From Nitrospinaceae bacterium (lineage in GTDB: Bacteria > Nitrospinota > Nitrospinia > Nitrospinales > VA-1): a DNA stretch of 64,000 bases. Shown here piece after piece: positions 25,383 to 33,687 of this stretch. The stretch is taken from assembly GCA_029261655.1 (NCBI GenBank), contig JAJDAY010000010.1, forward strand, positions 124,001-188,000, read 5' to 3'. Every line of letters starts with the position of its first letter. The first letter of the stretch is position 1. A program made the translations under genes and the position numbers. The notes beneath the pieces are model-generated. The model worked only from the letters and a program-made list of their open reading frames with translations. It did no database searches and was not told the origin of the DNA.

Positions 25383-26624
25383 TCAGCCGACATCCACAGG
25401 AATATCGAAAGCGTCCAGGGCCTCTTCGCCAACCGCGCCGCTTTCCTTCATGTCCTGAATGACGGAATCAATATCGAAATTTCCGTCGAGGGTGAGGTGC
25501 TCGGTGAAAAATTTCTGGTTACGGACAACCACCCAGGGATAAGCCAGCCCAACCGTGACAATTAAAAGCAGAATATTGACAAGGTTCAATGAAAATAATT
25601 CTCCGCCGGTGGCAGTGAACCGGAAGTTGGCTTTGCCAAACCGCGTGTGAGCCCAGTTATAGCGAGTCATCATGGCTGTGAACCAGATCCAGTAAACGCC
25701 AAGGGTGATGATGGATAGAAAAACCGCCAGCACGTATTTTCCAAAAATTTCCCTGGCTTCGCCGGTGAACTCCCCTTTTAAATCGCCGAACCAGGAATTT
25801 TCCCGCCAGAATTTTTCCGTCTGCATGCGGAAATAGGGCCAATACAATCCGAGAGTGATGACGGTCAGGAACCCCCCTTTGAGGAAAATCTTCATGGCCT
25901 GCATGCGTTCCCCGCGAAATGAGAAGCGGATGCCGCGCCAGGCGGTGCGTGACAATCGATAACGCCAGGCCCCCACCATCAATACGGGAATGAGAGGCCA
26001 GAGTAATAAAGGCAGGAGGCCGGCAATGGCTCGTCCGCTTTCTCCGCCATATATTTGCAGGGCCATCAAGCCTGCCACGACCGGGATCATCATGCCAAAA
26101 AATTTCAAAAACCCATGAAACAATTCCTTTCCCGTTCCGTGGTAAGAAAAAGCATCTCCGGCAAAAAATGTGTTCGACCATATATATTGGCGAACTCGGG
26201 TTTTAGCCCAAAAACGATATATCCCCAGAGTCAAAATCGTTTTCAGCGAATTGACGAAGAAAAGACCGAACAATTCTTTACCCATTCCTCTAAAAGAAAA
26301 AGGCAACCCTAGATAGGATTCTGAATTTTCAAGCGAGTCGTCATCTGTGTCTTCTGAAACCGGGAAACCCATCCCTTCCCCGTCGTCCGTCATGTCGACA
26401 GGTTGAAGGTCAACATGAAACCCAAGGCTCTGCAGATAGGCCGCGGCGGGGCCCGCCTGATTGTCGGAAATATTTTTACTAAATTTCCAGAACCGGCCAT
26501 CGCGTAACTGGTCCACTACAGATTCACTCTGCTCCTGGCTCATTCGGAACACTTTGGCTAATTTTCTCGCCGCATCATCCGGGTCCGACCCGAACCAGGA
26601 ATTCAATGTTATCTGGTGACTCAT
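25383..26624 (-). CDS. DUF898 (YjgN-like) membrane protein with extra N-terminal module
   Basis: 413 residues; TAGGAGA 7 nt before ATG 26624 fixes the start. From residue 105 on it has the DUF898 pattern of repeated units: LPFSFRGMGKELFGLFFVNS, FSYHGTGKELFHGFLKFFGM, GIRFSFRGERMQAMKIFLKG and FRFTATGGELFSLNLVNILL. Each is followed by LTLGIYRFW-type helices. The family's function is unknown. The N-terminal 75 residues (SDPDDAARKLAKVFRMSQEQ and onward to LQSLGFHVDLQP) are not part of DUF898 and resemble the helix-strand layout of the L7/L12 C-terminal domain. It pairs with the M48 peptidase downstream. Confidence 0.85.
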   Translation of the reverse strand: MSHQITLNSWFGSDPDDAARKLAKVFRMSQEQSESVVDQLRDGRFWKFSKNISDNQAGPAAAYLQSLGFHVDLQPVDMTDDGEGMGFPVSEDTDDDSLENSESYLGLPFSFRGMGKELFGLFFVNSLKTILTLGIYRFWAKTRVRQYIWSNTFFAGDAFSYHGTGKELFHGFLKFFGMMIPVVAGLMALQIYGGESGRAIAGLLPLLLWPLIPVLMVGAWRYRLSRTAWRGIRFSFRGERMQAMKIFLKGGFLTVITLGLYWPYFRMQTEKFWRENSWFGDLKGEFTGEAREIFGKYVLAVFLSIITLGVYWIWFTAMMTRYNWAHTRFGKANFRFTATGGELFSLNLVNILLLIVTVGLAYPWVVVRNQKFFTEHLTLDGNFDIDSVIQDMKESGAVGEEALDAFDIPVDVG

Positions 26625-26640
26625 GCAATTCTCCTAGAAG

Positions 26641-27525
26641 TCAGAAAAAGTCGTAAGCAATCTGTTGTTTCGTCCAGCCTAGAAAACCGTCTTCGACCGG
26701 ATCGCCGGTGAAACCATCCGTATCTTTTGCCCACGATTCCGGCTGGTCCCAGTTGTCTCCGTAGTGGTAGAGAAGCATCTTGGCACGTACGGATTCAGGC
26801 AAAGACATCAACTCATTGTAGGAGGCATGAACGCCGCCCTGAAACAGCTGACAATCGTGAAACATCAATTCTGCAACCTTCGCATATTCGATGGGGTAGT
26901 TTTCATCAAACATGGTGTCGCCGGAAATCCACACACGCTGATTGATAAATACGCCGCTACACCATTGCGATTCTTCAATGCTGACTGCGGTGTCGGGAAA
27001 GTGCCGGGTCCGCATTATGGAAATTTCAATGGGGCCTTGTTGATAATTCCAGACCCGCCCGCAACCAGTCTCGACCGGAGAAGGACGCCGGAGATTGAAA
27101 AAATCCGCAAGTTCAAGAGGCCGTCCCTGTTTCGATTCGCAATATTCCATTCCGCCAGCCAGGCTCTTCGTCCATAACTCTTTCCCGTAGTCGGACAACA
27201 CGATCATTTCCGGTTTGGAGTTTTTATAAAAATACCGGTGCGTGAGTCCGACTTCTTCAAGCCCTCCAATATGGTCCGCATGGCTGTGAGTCGGCAGATA
27301 ACATTTGACACAGGCGACATTCAGGCCGACGTCTTCCAGGGCCTGGGGGCCTTGAGTCCCGCAATCGACTAGCACATGATGGTCCCCTTGAATGACAAGG
27401 ATATTGGACTGCCGATGTTTTTTTGCGAAAGCCGAACCCGTGCCGAGAAAAACCACGCGCAAATGGCCTTCGGTTTCTAAAGGAAGCGGTTCACCGTTTT
27501 TGCAAATCTCAGTTACCTCGTACAC
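26641..27525 (-). CDS. MBL-fold metallo-hydrolase (RNase Z-like superfamily)
   Basis: 294 residues from a GTG at 27525, chosen because AGGAAGGGG lies 3-7 nt upstream. The N-terminal VVFLGTGSAFAKKHRQSN is like RNase Z/MBL proteins. The metal site THSHADHIGG (HxHxDH) is intact, further ligands are in WISGDTMFDE and MFHDCQLF, and the last is in YHYGDNW. The substrate cannot be told. The size and motifs differ from true tRNase Z, which has a longer exosite. It lies 16 nt upstream of the DUF898 gene, so the three genes may form an operon. A GACCCCC/GGGGGTC hairpin stands in its leader (27542-27574). Confidence 0.85.
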   Translation of the reverse strand: MYEVTEICKNGEPLPLETEGHLRVVFLGTGSAFAKKHRQSNILVIQGDHHVLVDCGTQGPQALEDVGLNVACVKCYLPTHSHADHIGGLEEVGLTHRYFYKNSKPEMIVLSDYGKELWTKSLAGGMEYCESKQGRPLELADFFNLRRPSPVETGCGRVWNYQQGPIEISIMRTRHFPDTAVSIEESQWCSGVFINQRVWISGDTMFDENYPIEYAKVAELMFHDCQLFQGGVHASYNELMSLPESVRAKMLLYHYGDNWDQPESWAKDTDGFTGDPVEDGFLGWTKQQIAYDFF

Positions 27526-27833
27526 AAACCCCTTCCTCTCCCGACCCCCAGGAAAACCCGTGTGCAGGGGGTCGAATTTCTAGACAATAGGATATACGAT
27601 AGTTCTTTAAAATACAACAAGATACAGTATTTTCCCCGTCCAGGCATGACCTGTCAGGAGCCGGGGATAATTAAGGTGAGCTTTTACAACAATTCGTGTC
27701 GGTTCAGGGTCGACTGTCGTCGATCCGAATTTGGGGGACATTTTATCACGAGAGACCGGGAAAGGGTGTGAGGTTTAACACGGGCGCCGGTTTTTTTTAG
27801 CCAAAATCCGGGAACCAGTGCTATGATGCATTT
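27526..27833. other. 308-nt divergent region with a leader hairpin
   Basis: CGACCCCC at 27542-27549 and GGGGGTCG at 27567-27574 form a perfect 8-bp inverted repeat 17 nt ahead of the MBL-hydrolase GTG on the minus strand. It may shape the leader RNA or bind a regulator. On the plus side a TATGAT stands just before the regulator gene, without a good -35 match. No coding sequence. Confidence 0.4.
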
Positions 27834-29219
27834 ATGCAACAAAAAATTCTCATCTTGGATGCCAGCCGACCTTCGGTCGAGACCCTCCGCAAAGCCCTGA
27901 AACGCCAGTCCTATGAGGTGATTGCGGCGTACACAGTTCTGGAGGGACAAAAACGGTTGATGGAGAAAAGGTTTCATCTCGTTCTTGTGGATGAAAATAT
28001 TGTGGCAAAATCAGGGCAAACTTTTCTGGGTTTTTTGCGCGAAAAGTTTCCTCATCTGCCGGCATGGGTTCTGATCTGCCGGGGACTGCCCCTGGACACA
28101 GAGGAAAGCCTCGAAAAATCAGGATTTCAGCTCATTTCCAGGGTCGAGGGGCTGGATTTCTTGCTGGAATCGATTCGCGAACTTTTCACCCAGGAAGCGC
28201 TCGAAACCGAAAATTCTGATTCCGGGACGGGTAAGGACAAGCCCTTTCAATTGCTGGGAGAAAGCCCGCCCATCCTGTCTCTTAGAGAAACTTTACGCAC
28301 CGTGGCCGAGACTTCTGCGGCGGTTTTACTGCGCGGAGAAACCGGAACCGGAAAGGAAATGGCCGCCCGGTTTCTGCACGCCCACAGCCCAAGAAGCCAA
28401 CATCAGTTCATCGCCGTCAACTGCGCCGCCCTGACGGAATCGCTGCTCGAGAGCGAGCTTTTCGGTCATGAAAAAGGCGCCTTTACAGGCGCACAGCGAC
28501 AAAAGCTGGGTAAATTTGAATACGCCGGTTCGGGCACTCTGTTTCTCGACGAGATTGGCGAGATATCACCTTCCCTGCAGGCCAAAATGCTCCGGGTTCT
28601 GGACGACCGGAAATTTGAGCGGGTGGGCGGCAATAAAACCATCGCTGTTCAATGCCGGGTGATCGCCGCTTCCAACATCGACTTCACACAAGCCATGGAG
28701 AGCGGCCGTTTTCGCAGGGATTTATATTACCGCCTCAATGTCGTGTCCATCGACCTGCCGCCCTTAAGAGACCGGGTGCAGGATATCGGCCTGTTGGCCC
28801 GGCATTTTATAACTGAAAAGTCCAGGCTCCATAACAAGCCGGTCCGGGAAATTTCTCCCCAGTGTCTTGAAAGTCTTGCGCGGTATGAGTGGCCGGGGAA
28901 TGTGCGGGAGCTGGAAAATATGATCGAACAGGCCGTGATCCTCTCTAAAGCCAAGACCATCGACCGTCTGGCTTTGCCCGTTGAAAAGGCCGTGGCCGGT
29001 TCGCCCAAGACCCCGGCCAGTGCGGATTTCACGCAAACGACGTTGAAAGACTACATCGCCGATATCCTGAAGGAATCGGAAGCGCATTATTTTTCGGCCT
29101 TGCTGGCTGAATACAACGGCCATATTTCCAGAACCGCAAAGACTGCGGGGATCGACCGGAAAACGTTTTATCGAAAAATAAAACAATGCGGAATCGATCC
29201 CAAAAAATACAAACAGTGA
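27834..29219 (+). CDS. Sigma-54-dependent NtrC-type transcriptional activator with degenerate receiver
   Basis: 461 residues. Receiver-like domain 1-125, AAA+ activator domain about 140-370, and Fis-type helix-turn-helix at 420-460 ([20 protein letters not shown]). Walker A GETGTGKE, the sigma-54 loop GAFTGA, Walker [11 protein letters not shown] and the arginine-finger region [10 protein letters not shown] are all intact, so it should remodel sigma-54 polymerase. The receiver keeps an aspartate (D53 in LVDENI) but has only one of the acidic pair (D9), and Cys and Arg replace the usual Thr/Ser and Lys. Control by phosphorylation is therefore doubtful. No histidine kinase is adjacent, and the target genes are unknown. 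Confidence 0.92.
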   Translation: MQQKILILDASRPSVETLRKALKRQSYEVIAAYTVLEGQKRLMEKRFHLVLVDENIVAKSGQTFLGFLREKFPHLPAWVLICRGLPLDTEESLEKSGFQLISRVEGLDFLLESIRELFTQEALETENSDSGTGKDKPFQLLGESPPILSLRETLRTVAETSAAVLLRGETGTGKEMAARFLHAHSPRSQHQFIAVNCAALTESLLESELFGHEKGAFTGAQRQKLGKFEYAGSGTLFLDEIGEISPSLQAKMLRVLDDRKFERVGGNKTIAVQCRVIAASNIDFTQAMESGRFRRDLYYRLNVVSIDLPPLRDRVQDIGLLARHFITEKSRLHNKPVREISPQCLESLARYEWPGNVRELENMIEQAVILSKAKTIDRLALPVEKAVAGSPKTPASADFTQTTLKDYIADILKESEAHYFSALLAEYNGHISRTAKTAGIDRKTFYRKIKQCGIDPKKYKQ

Positions 29220-29444
29220 GGGGATCTATTTTGTAGACTTTTTGCGACTATAAAGTTGAATTATGTGGCGATAATTCCCCATTATTTTTTTGCGAGTCCT
29301 GCCCTCAACACCTCAAAAAAACAATAACTCCTTTTGAAACAGAGCCGCCAATTGTTTTTTGCCGCTCCGGCACATAAATTGCTATTTATCAAAGAGAATG
29401 TCAATTCCGGCCCTTTAGCCGACCCCTGCAAATTGAGGAAACCC

Positions 29445-30803
29445 ATGCCCATACTTGACCTATCGAAATTGACCAAAGACGAGCTATTGCGGCTCGCGGA
29501 CAAAATCAAAATTCCTGTGAAGAAATCCATGCTGAAAGGAGAAATCCTCACAATTTTAAAAAGAGAGACTAAAAAAGCCGCGAAACTCGCTGCGGTTAAA
29601 AAATCAAAAGCTAAAACTTCCGGCAAAAAAGTTTCTGCGGCAAAAACAAAATCAGTAAGAGGTGAAAAAAACAAAAAACCTGTAAAGCCAAAATCAACCC
29701 GGCCGGCGGCTCCCGCTAAGAAAAAGGCGGACACCCAAAAAGTAAAAGCCCAGGTCCCTAAAACCGGGTCACAAAGAACGTCTTCTAAAGCCGGGCCGCT
29801 GAAAAATGTAAAAAAGACTTCTGCGAGAAAAAAACCGGCCTCTCGCACTCCACAAGCTTCCCCTTCAGGGTCTCGGGGCAGTAAGGGTTATGACGTGCAG
29901 TCTCTGCAACCGAAATTTGAACTGGAAGACATGGCTCAGGAAGCCAAGTTCATCCTGGGAAAGCCGGACATCCGCGATGAATCCCAGGCAGAAATTTCCC
30001 CCGAATTGCCCACAGGGTATGGCGACAACAAAATCGTCATGTTGGTGCGCGACCCTAACTGTTGCTATCTTTACTGGGAACTGCAGGAAAGCCATATCGA
30101 AGACGGATTACAGCGGTTGTCCCGCTCAAGAAGCGAGGTTCGCCATGTGTTGCGTATCCACCCCGCCTCAGGAGGAGAAACTCCTTTTGACGTGGAGGTT
30201 GATTTCAGGCATCTGAGTCACTACCTGCCTTTATCGCCGGGGAGGTCTTACTACGCGGAAATCGGCCTGCTGGATCACGAAGGCTATTTCGCCGCCCTCG
30301 CCGTTTCCAACACGGTCACCCTTCCTCTGGACGGTCCCTCGGAAATCATCGATGAAAAATGGATCACCACGGACGAAAATTTTAATGAAATTTACTTCCT
30401 CTCTGGAGGCGAGATGTCGGGAACAGGAAAAACCAGGGAGGGCTTCGGACAGGCAGGCTCGGCGGATTTGCAGCGGGCCGGCAGGCAACCGTTGAATATG
30501 TCGGGAGTCGGAAGTTTTGGTTCGGCCTCAATCCAGCAACCCCGGCTGGAAATGAATTTCAGTTACTGGCTGGACGCCGAACTGATTATTTACGGGGGTG
30601 CGGACCTGGGGGCGACCATTGAGCTTTCAGGTAAAAAACTGGATCTGCGCCCGGACGGCACGTTCACCGCCCGTTTTGGTCTTCCTGAAGGAGAGCTGAA
30701 GGTTCCGGTCACTTTTATTTCGCCCGATCAGGCTAAGGCCCATACGGTAATACCGAATGTCATCCGCCACACAAAATCTAAAGAAGGAGGAACCGGCCAA
30801 TGA
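29445..30803 (+). CDS. Rho-N domain / DUF4912 protein with lysine-rich linker
   Basis: 452 residues from ATG 29445, which has GAGGA 5-6 nt upstream; an in-frame ATG further upstream lacks this. Residues 1-40 (LDLSKLTKDELLRLADKIKI) are a Rho N-terminal/SAP-like helical domain. Residues 45-140 are a Lys/Ala/Pro-rich disordered stretch of the histone H1 type. DUF4912 follows at about 165-290, with MLVRDPNCCYLYWEL and SYYAEIGLLDHEGYFAALA. A C-terminal region (about 360-445) ends in GTFTARFGLPEG. DUF4912 proteins are regularly found with glycan enzymes, and this one overlaps the GH57 gene by 4 nt. Carbohydrate binding is inferred from that pairing. Confidence 0.85.
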   Translation: MPILDLSKLTKDELLRLADKIKIPVKKSMLKGEILTILKRETKKAAKLAAVKKSKAKTSGKKVSAAKTKSVRGEKNKKPVKPKSTRPAAPAKKKADTQKVKAQVPKTGSQRTSSKAGPLKNVKKTSARKKPASRTPQASPSGSRGSKGYDVQSLQPKFELEDMAQEAKFILGKPDIRDESQAEISPELPTGYGDNKIVMLVRDPNCCYLYWELQESHIEDGLQRLSRSRSEVRHVLRIHPASGGETPFDVEVDFRHLSHYLPLSPGRSYYAEIGLLDHEGYFAALAVSNTVTLPLDGPSEIIDEKWITTDENFNEIYFLSGGEMSGTGKTREGFGQAGSADLQRAGRQPLNMSGVGSFGSASIQQPRLEMNFSYWLDAELIIYGGADLGATIELSGKKLDLRPDGTFTARFGLPEGELKVPVTFISPDQAKAHTVIPNVIRHTKSKEGGTGQ

Positions 30804-32383
30804 GCAAAGGATATCTGGCTCTGGTATTACACGCGCATCTTCCATTTGTCCGCCATCCCGAATACGAAGAATTTCTGGAAGAAGACTGGCTGTACGAAGC
30901 CATCACGGAAACGTATATTCCTCTGCTCAATATTTTTGAAGGCCTGGTGGAAGACGAGGTTCCTTTCAAGATCACCATGACGTTGTCGCCCACTCTGCTA
31001 AGCATGCTGGCCGACCCCTTGTTGCAGGACCGTTATCGCCGTCATCTGGACCGGCTGATAGAATTGTCGTGTAAGGAAATTGAACGCACCCGTTTTCAGC
31101 CGCAGTTGAACTCCCTGGCATTGAATTTCCATCACATGTTGAGCGGGGTGCGCGAAACCTTTGTGAATCAGTATCAGAACAACCTCGTCCAGGGGTTTCG
31201 TAAATTTCAGGATCTCGGCCATCTGGAACCGATCACCTGCGGGGCGACCCACGGTTTTCTTCCGTTGATGTCGGTCAACCCCAACGCCGTCAGGGCGCAG
31301 ATTCAGACTGCCGTCCAGACGCACGAGAAGTATTTAGGCCGAAAGCCCCGTGGCATATGGCTGCCTGAATGCGGTTACGAGCCGGGGATCGAAACCTATC
31401 TCGAAGAAGCAGGCATCCGTTTCTTTTTCACCGACACGCATGGCGTTCTGCACGCGACACCGAGGCCAAAATACGGCATCTTTGCTCCCATCTACTGCCC
31501 GAATGGCGTGGCTGTGTTTGCCCGTGATACGGAATCGTCCAAACAGGTGTGGAGCGCCCATGAAGGCTATCCGGGAGATTATAATTACCGGGAATACTAC
31601 CGGGACATCGGGTTCGATCTGGAATACGATTACATCAAACCCTACATCACCTCCACAGGCGAGCGTAAGATGACCGGGTTCAAATATCACCGGATCACCG
31701 GGGAAGGCGATCATAAGGAACTGTACAGCCCGGAAAACGCCACCGCCAAAGCGGCAGAGCATGCGGGCAATTTCATGTTCAACCGGCAACAGCAAGTCGA
31801 GCATCTGGCCGGTCTCATGGACCGCCCGCCCCTCATCGTCGCCCCTTACGATGCAGAGCTTTTTGGCCACTGGTGGTACGAAGGACCGGAGTGGCTGAAC
31901 TTCCTGATCCGCAAAATCGCCTTCGATCAGGATACAATCGAACTGACCAGCCCCAGCAGTTATTTGCAAAAATTTCCCACCCATCAGGCGGCGACGCCTT
32001 CCACCTCCAGCTGGGGTTACAAGGGATATGCCGAATACTGGCTGGGCCAGGGCAATGACTGGGTCTACCGTCACCTGCATAAAGCGGCGGACCGCATGGA
32101 GGAGATGGCCCGAAACCATCCCCACGCCACCGGCCTGCAGGAACGCGGGCTCAATCAGGCTGCCCGGGAACTTCTGCTGGCGCAGGGGAGCGACTGGGCC
32201 TTCATCATGACGTCAGGCACCATGGTCGAGTATGCCCTGAAAAGAACGAGAGACCATATTCACCGGTTCACCCGGCTTTATAACGACATTGAGAATCAGT
32301 CCCTGGATGAAGGCTGGCTCAACGAAATCGAGAAAAAAGACAATCTGTTCCCCGAAATTAATTTCAGGGTGTACGCGGGTTAG
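30800..32383 (+). CDS. GH57-family 1,4-alpha-glucan branching enzyme (DUF1957 type)
   Basis: 527 residues. The N-terminal YLALVLHAHLPFVRHPEYEE is the GH57 start motif. The nucleophile glutamate lies in GIWLPECGYEPG, and the acid/base aspartate in VAPYDAELFGHWWYEGP. A DUF1957 C-terminal helical domain (about 420-520) follows, with WAFIMTSGTMVEYALKR. GH57 branching enzymes make alpha-1,6 branches in glycogen. GGAGGAAC 8 nt before ATG 30800 gives strong translation, and the gene overlaps the DUF4912 gene (ATGA). No glgA or glgC is nearby. The exact activity rests on homology, but the catalytic residues are all present. Confidence 0.92.
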   Translation: MSKGYLALVLHAHLPFVRHPEYEEFLEEDWLYEAITETYIPLLNIFEGLVEDEVPFKITMTLSPTLLSMLADPLLQDRYRRHLDRLIELSCKEIERTRFQPQLNSLALNFHHMLSGVRETFVNQYQNNLVQGFRKFQDLGHLEPITCGATHGFLPLMSVNPNAVRAQIQTAVQTHEKYLGRKPRGIWLPECGYEPGIETYLEEAGIRFFFTDTHGVLHATPRPKYGIFAPIYCPNGVAVFARDTESSKQVWSAHEGYPGDYNYREYYRDIGFDLEYDYIKPYITSTGERKMTGFKYHRITGEGDHKELYSPENATAKAAEHAGNFMFNRQQQVEHLAGLMDRPPLIVAPYDAELFGHWWYEGPEWLNFLIRKIAFDQDTIELTSPSSYLQKFPTHQAATPSTSSWGYKGYAEYWLGQGNDWVYRHLHKAADRMEEMARNHPHATGLQERGLNQAARELLLAQGSDWAFIMTSGTMVEYALKRTRDHIHRFTRLYNDIENQSLDEGWLNEIEKKDNLFPEINFRVYAG

Positions 32384-32412
32384 ATATCGCTTAAGGGAAG
32401 GTTTGCGAAAAT

Positions 32413-32441
32413 TTGAGCTTACAAGTAATATAAGCTATAAT
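32413..32441 (+). promoter_or_regulatory. Sigma-70-type promoter of the ApgM-like/lysC/cimA operon
   Basis: TTGAGC at 32413-32418 and a consensus TATAAT at 32436-32441 are separated by exactly 17 nt. The start of transcription would be near 32448, leaving a leader of about 37 nt before the ATG at 32485. No attenuator-like hairpin or leader peptide fits in that space. Confidence 0.7.
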
Positions 32442-32484
32442 TTTCGGTTTCACTCTCGATCCTTCTGAATTCAACCGTTTACAC

Positions 32485-33687
32485 ATGAAATACTTGATTG
32501 TGATCGGCAGTGGTCTGACCGACCGGCCGATCGCGGAAAAAGACAACCGGACGCCCCTTGAAATTGCGGACACGCCTCATCTCGACCGGCTGGCCCAATC
32601 GGGCATGACCGGAAGCGTGCGGACCATTCCTGAGGATTTGGAGGCGGGCAACGACGTGTCGTTGTTGTCGCTTTTAGGGTTCCCACCGGAAACCCATCAT
32701 TCAGGCACCGCGGCTTTTGACGCCGTGGCTCTCGATATCGTGCTCGATGAAGGCGAGATTCCTCTTTGCTGTAGCTTCGTGCAACTGCAATCGAGCCACA
32801 ACGACATGGTGATGAAGGATTTTACCTCCGGCAATATCACCAGCCAGGATTCCAGGCTCCTGCTGGATGCGTTGACGGAGCAGATCGGTTCCGATTCCGT
32901 CCGGTTTCACGCGGGTATCGGTCCCCATAATTTAATGGTGATGAAAAGCGCGCCCTTGACCGGGACACTGACCGCGCCGCAGGAACTCATCGGCGAAGGC
33001 ATACGCCAGTTCATGCCCCAGGGCGACGAATTTAAAGAACTGGTTTTTATCATGAACCAGGCGCAAATCATCCTGCACAATCATCCGTACAATAAAAAGC
33101 GGCAAAAAGAAGGTCAGGACGCGGTGAACAGCGTGTGGTTGTGGGGCAACGGACAATTACGGGCCTTGCCTTCATTTTCGGCGACCCACGGTAAAAGCGC
33201 GGCGCTCATCACCACTTCCTTACTCTTAAAAGGGATGGGGAAATCCGCTGGCATAAAAGTGATGGACGGGGGCGGGTTGAACGGCAACGACCCGGCCAGT
33301 TATCAGGGTCGTGTGGAGTCCGCTCTTAAGGAACTCGACGCGCACGATGTGGTGTATCTTCATCTTGGGGAATTGGAAGACATCTCTCTCAAAGGGAATC
33401 TCGACGACAAGGTGCTGGGTCTCGAGGATTTTGACAGCGAGGTGGCAGGCCCCTTGCTGGAAGCCCTCGGTAGCAGGAGTGATGTTAAAATGTTATTGAC
33501 AGTCAACCATGTATCTTCTGCGGCGCTTATGAAATACACCAAAGACAACGTGCCTTTTCTGGTTTACCCGGCAAATCGCAGTGCCAAGCCTGTGTCGGCG
33601 TTCGACGAAAAAATTCTGGATTCAGATCCGGTCCATTTCAAGGACGGACCGTCTCTGATCGACGCGTTTTTAAAGGACCGAATTTAA
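32485..33687 (+). CDS. ApgM-family (COG3635) protein lacking the catalytic residues
   Basis: 400 residues, collinear over its whole length with archaeal-type phosphoglycerate mutase ApgM (for example TPLEIADTPHLDRLAQSG, LSLLGFPPETHHSG, NKKRQKEG). The catalytic and metal positions differ from the family as I remember it: DG at the N-terminus is GSG (S9), the phospho-serine in GSD is N56 (AGNDVSLL), D/H of the PTDAAGHD segment are E298 and L302, and DHST near the C-terminus is NHVS (N341). It is therefore unlikely to work as a mutase. It is followed with 1-nt overlap by aspartate kinase. Relatives in this position have been proposed as alternative homoserine kinases. Confidence 0.85.
   Translation: MKYLIVIGSGLTDRPIAEKDNRTPLEIADTPHLDRLAQSGMTGSVRTIPEDLEAGNDVSLLSLLGFPPETHHSGTAAFDAVALDIVLDEGEIPLCCSFVQLQSSHNDMVMKDFTSGNITSQDSRLLLDALTEQIGSDSVRFHAGIGPHNLMVMKSAPLTGTLTAPQELIGEGIRQFMPQGDEFKELVFIMNQAQIILHNHPYNKKRQKEGQDAVNSVWLWGNGQLRALPSFSATHGKSAALITTSLLLKGMGKSAGIKVMDGGGLNGNDPASYQGRVESALKELDAHDVVYLHLGELEDISLKGNLDDKVLGLEDFDSEVAGPLLEALGSRSDVKMLLTVNHVSSAALMKYTKDNVPFLVYPANRSAKPVSAFDEKILDSDPVHFKDGPSLIDAFLKDRI

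Noticed and set aside
31334-32125. A 263-codon open frame on the minus strand opposite the GH57 gene
   Set aside because: Antisense to an enzyme with an intact active site; no start signal or domain.
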